Shown piece after piece: positions 4,364 through 5,079 of a DNA stretch of 5,079 nt. The position numbers and the translations under genes are program-made. The DNA comes from a bacterium (lineage in GTDB: Bacteria > Hydrothermota > UBA3073 > JACQXS01 > JAUWAR01), in contig JAUWAR010000091.1 of assembly GCA_030601965.1 (NCBI GenBank), positions 1 through 5,079 of the forward strand. The letters are read 5' to 3'. The first letter of the stretch is position 1. Each line of letters begins with the position of its first letter. The notes beneath the pieces were generated by a model, which searched no databases, had not been told where the DNA came from, and saw only the letters and a list, made by a program, of their open reading frames with translations.

Positions 4364-5079
4364 ATGGCTATTATCATTGATGGAAAAAATCTTTCTATTG
4401 AGAAAGTTCTTTTAGTAGCACGAAATTTGGGAAAAATTGAAATTTCAAGGCCTGCAATGGAAAGTATCCGTAAATGTAGAGATATCCTTGAGAAGAAGAT
4501 ACAAGAAAAGGCTGTGATGTATGGTGTCACAACAGGTATCGGAGAACTCTCGGAAGTCATTTTAAGCCCAGAACAGGTAGAAAAGTTCCAGAGGTATTTA
4601 GTTTACAGTCATGCAGCAGGATATGGAGAACCAGTTCCAATAGAGGCTGTTCGGGCTGCAATACTTAGTAGAATTAATATGCTGTGCATGGGGCATTCTG
4701 GCATTAGACCAGTTGTTGTAGAAACACTGGTTCAAATGCTAAATAGAGGAGTATCTCCTATAATGTGTCAGAAAGGCTCAGTTGGAGCATCCGGTGACCT
4801 CTCGCCTATGGGACAAATGGCTCTTGTCCTGATAGGAGAAGGGGATGCCTTTTATAAGGGCAAGAGGATGAGCGGGAAAGAGGCAATGAAGCGTGCAGGA
4901 ATTCCAACTATTACCTTTCATGCAAGAGATGGGCTGGCTACTATTAACGGTTCTAATGTCGTAACAGGTATGGGTTGTCTTCAAATTTATGATGCGGAGC
5001 GATGGCTTAAGACCTCTGAAATTGCGGCCGCAATGACACTTGAATCGCTCAATGCTAACATGATGGCATACGACGAAAG
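4364..5079 (+). CDS. hutH: Histidine/aromatic amino acid ammonia-lyase, 5' part
   Basis: The gene is cut by the window end; 238 of about 500 codons are present. It belongs to the MIO-dependent lyase/aminomutase family, which removes ammonia from histidine, tyrosine or phenylalanine. Visible active-site features are YGVTTGIG (53-60), SHAAGYGEP (82-90), GSVGASGDLSPMGQ (138-151) with the self-cyclising Ala142-Ser143-Gly144 that forms MIO, and GLATINGSN (190-198) with Asn195. Tyr53, His83, 142-144 and Asn195 fall at the numbers I know from Pseudomonas putida histidine ammonia-lyase, and His83 favours histidine over the H-L or F-L pairs of tyrosine or phenylalanine lyases. Against this, Thr replaces the usual Asn in YGxNTG, as in several aminomutases and aromatic lyases, and SNVV replaces the usual G-T. 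The start is set by GGAG 6 nt upstream. If HutH, it would open histidine degradation to urocanate; no other hut gene is visible, and the upstream neighbour is fabH. Confidence 0.88.
   Translation, partial: MAIIIDGKNLSIEKVLLVARNLGKIEISRPAMESIRKCRDILEKKIQEKAVMYGVTTGIGELSEVILSPEQVEKFQRYLVYSHAAGYGEPVPIEAVRAAILSRINMLCMGHSGIRPVVVETLVQMLNRGVSPIMCQKGSVGASGDLSPMGQMALVLIGEGDAFYKGKRMSGKEAMKRAGIPTITFHARDGLATINGSNVVTGMGCLQIYDAERWLKTSEIAAAMTLESLNANMMAYDE

Noticed and set aside
4231..4560. Minus-strand open frame running from the ammonia-lyase gene into the intergenic repeat
   Set aside because: Its C-terminal part is translated repeat sequence and the rest is antisense to a conserved lyase. Such repeat-derived frames are often mis-annotated as small hypothetical proteins.

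Overview
The window is AT-rich bacterial chromosome carrying a compact, mostly co-directional run of genes on the + strand. It looks like an uncultured, probably Gram-negative-type lineage. Small palindromic repeats sit inside and between genes, and repeats of the TGTCATTGCGAGG / CGAAGCAATCT type are ones I associate with metagenome-derived candidate phyla. That taxonomic hint is an impression; no gene here fixes the phylum.

Layout. Positions 1-46 hold the first 15 codons of a minus-strand gene whose peptide (MVFIEKISKFEGKEV) resembles the N-terminus of asparaginyl-tRNA synthetase. A 173-bp divergent intergenic region follows, with a TTGACA-type promoter candidate facing each way. Then, on the + strand: a short Wzz-type polysaccharide chain-length/co-polymerase protein (220-900); murB, for peptidoglycan precursor reduction (903-1784); a degenerate nucleotidyltransferase-fold protein (1778-2545); plsY, glycerol-3-phosphate acyltransferase (2630-3211); fabH, beta-ketoacyl-ACP synthase III (3215-4192); a 171-bp intergenic region filled by a nested palindromic repeat; and the 5' part of a histidine/aromatic amino acid ammonia-lyase gene (4364 to the window end).

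How the genes fit together. Wzz, MurB, PlsY and FabH all serve the cell envelope: surface polysaccharide, peptidoglycan, phospholipid, and fatty-acid initiation. Spacings of 2 bp, a 7-bp overlap, 84 bp and 3 bp suggest one transcription unit from the promoter near 166-195 through fabH, possibly re-initiated before plsY. The ammonia-lyase has its own strong ribosome-binding site behind the repeat and may be a separate unit.

Most unusual signal. A palindromic module built from half-sites TCCGCC / GGCGGA is inserted in frame in murB and again in the nucleotidyltransferase gene. It is read in the same frame both times, giving Ser-Ala-x-Gly-Gly-Lys. A related palindrome (TCCGTC / GACGGA) sits in the middle of the repeat upstream of the ammonia-lyase gene, and that repeat is itself enclosed by a second, related repeat. 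This resembles the protein-coding palindromic elements known from Rickettsia. No CRISPR array, tRNA, rRNA or transposase gene was seen.
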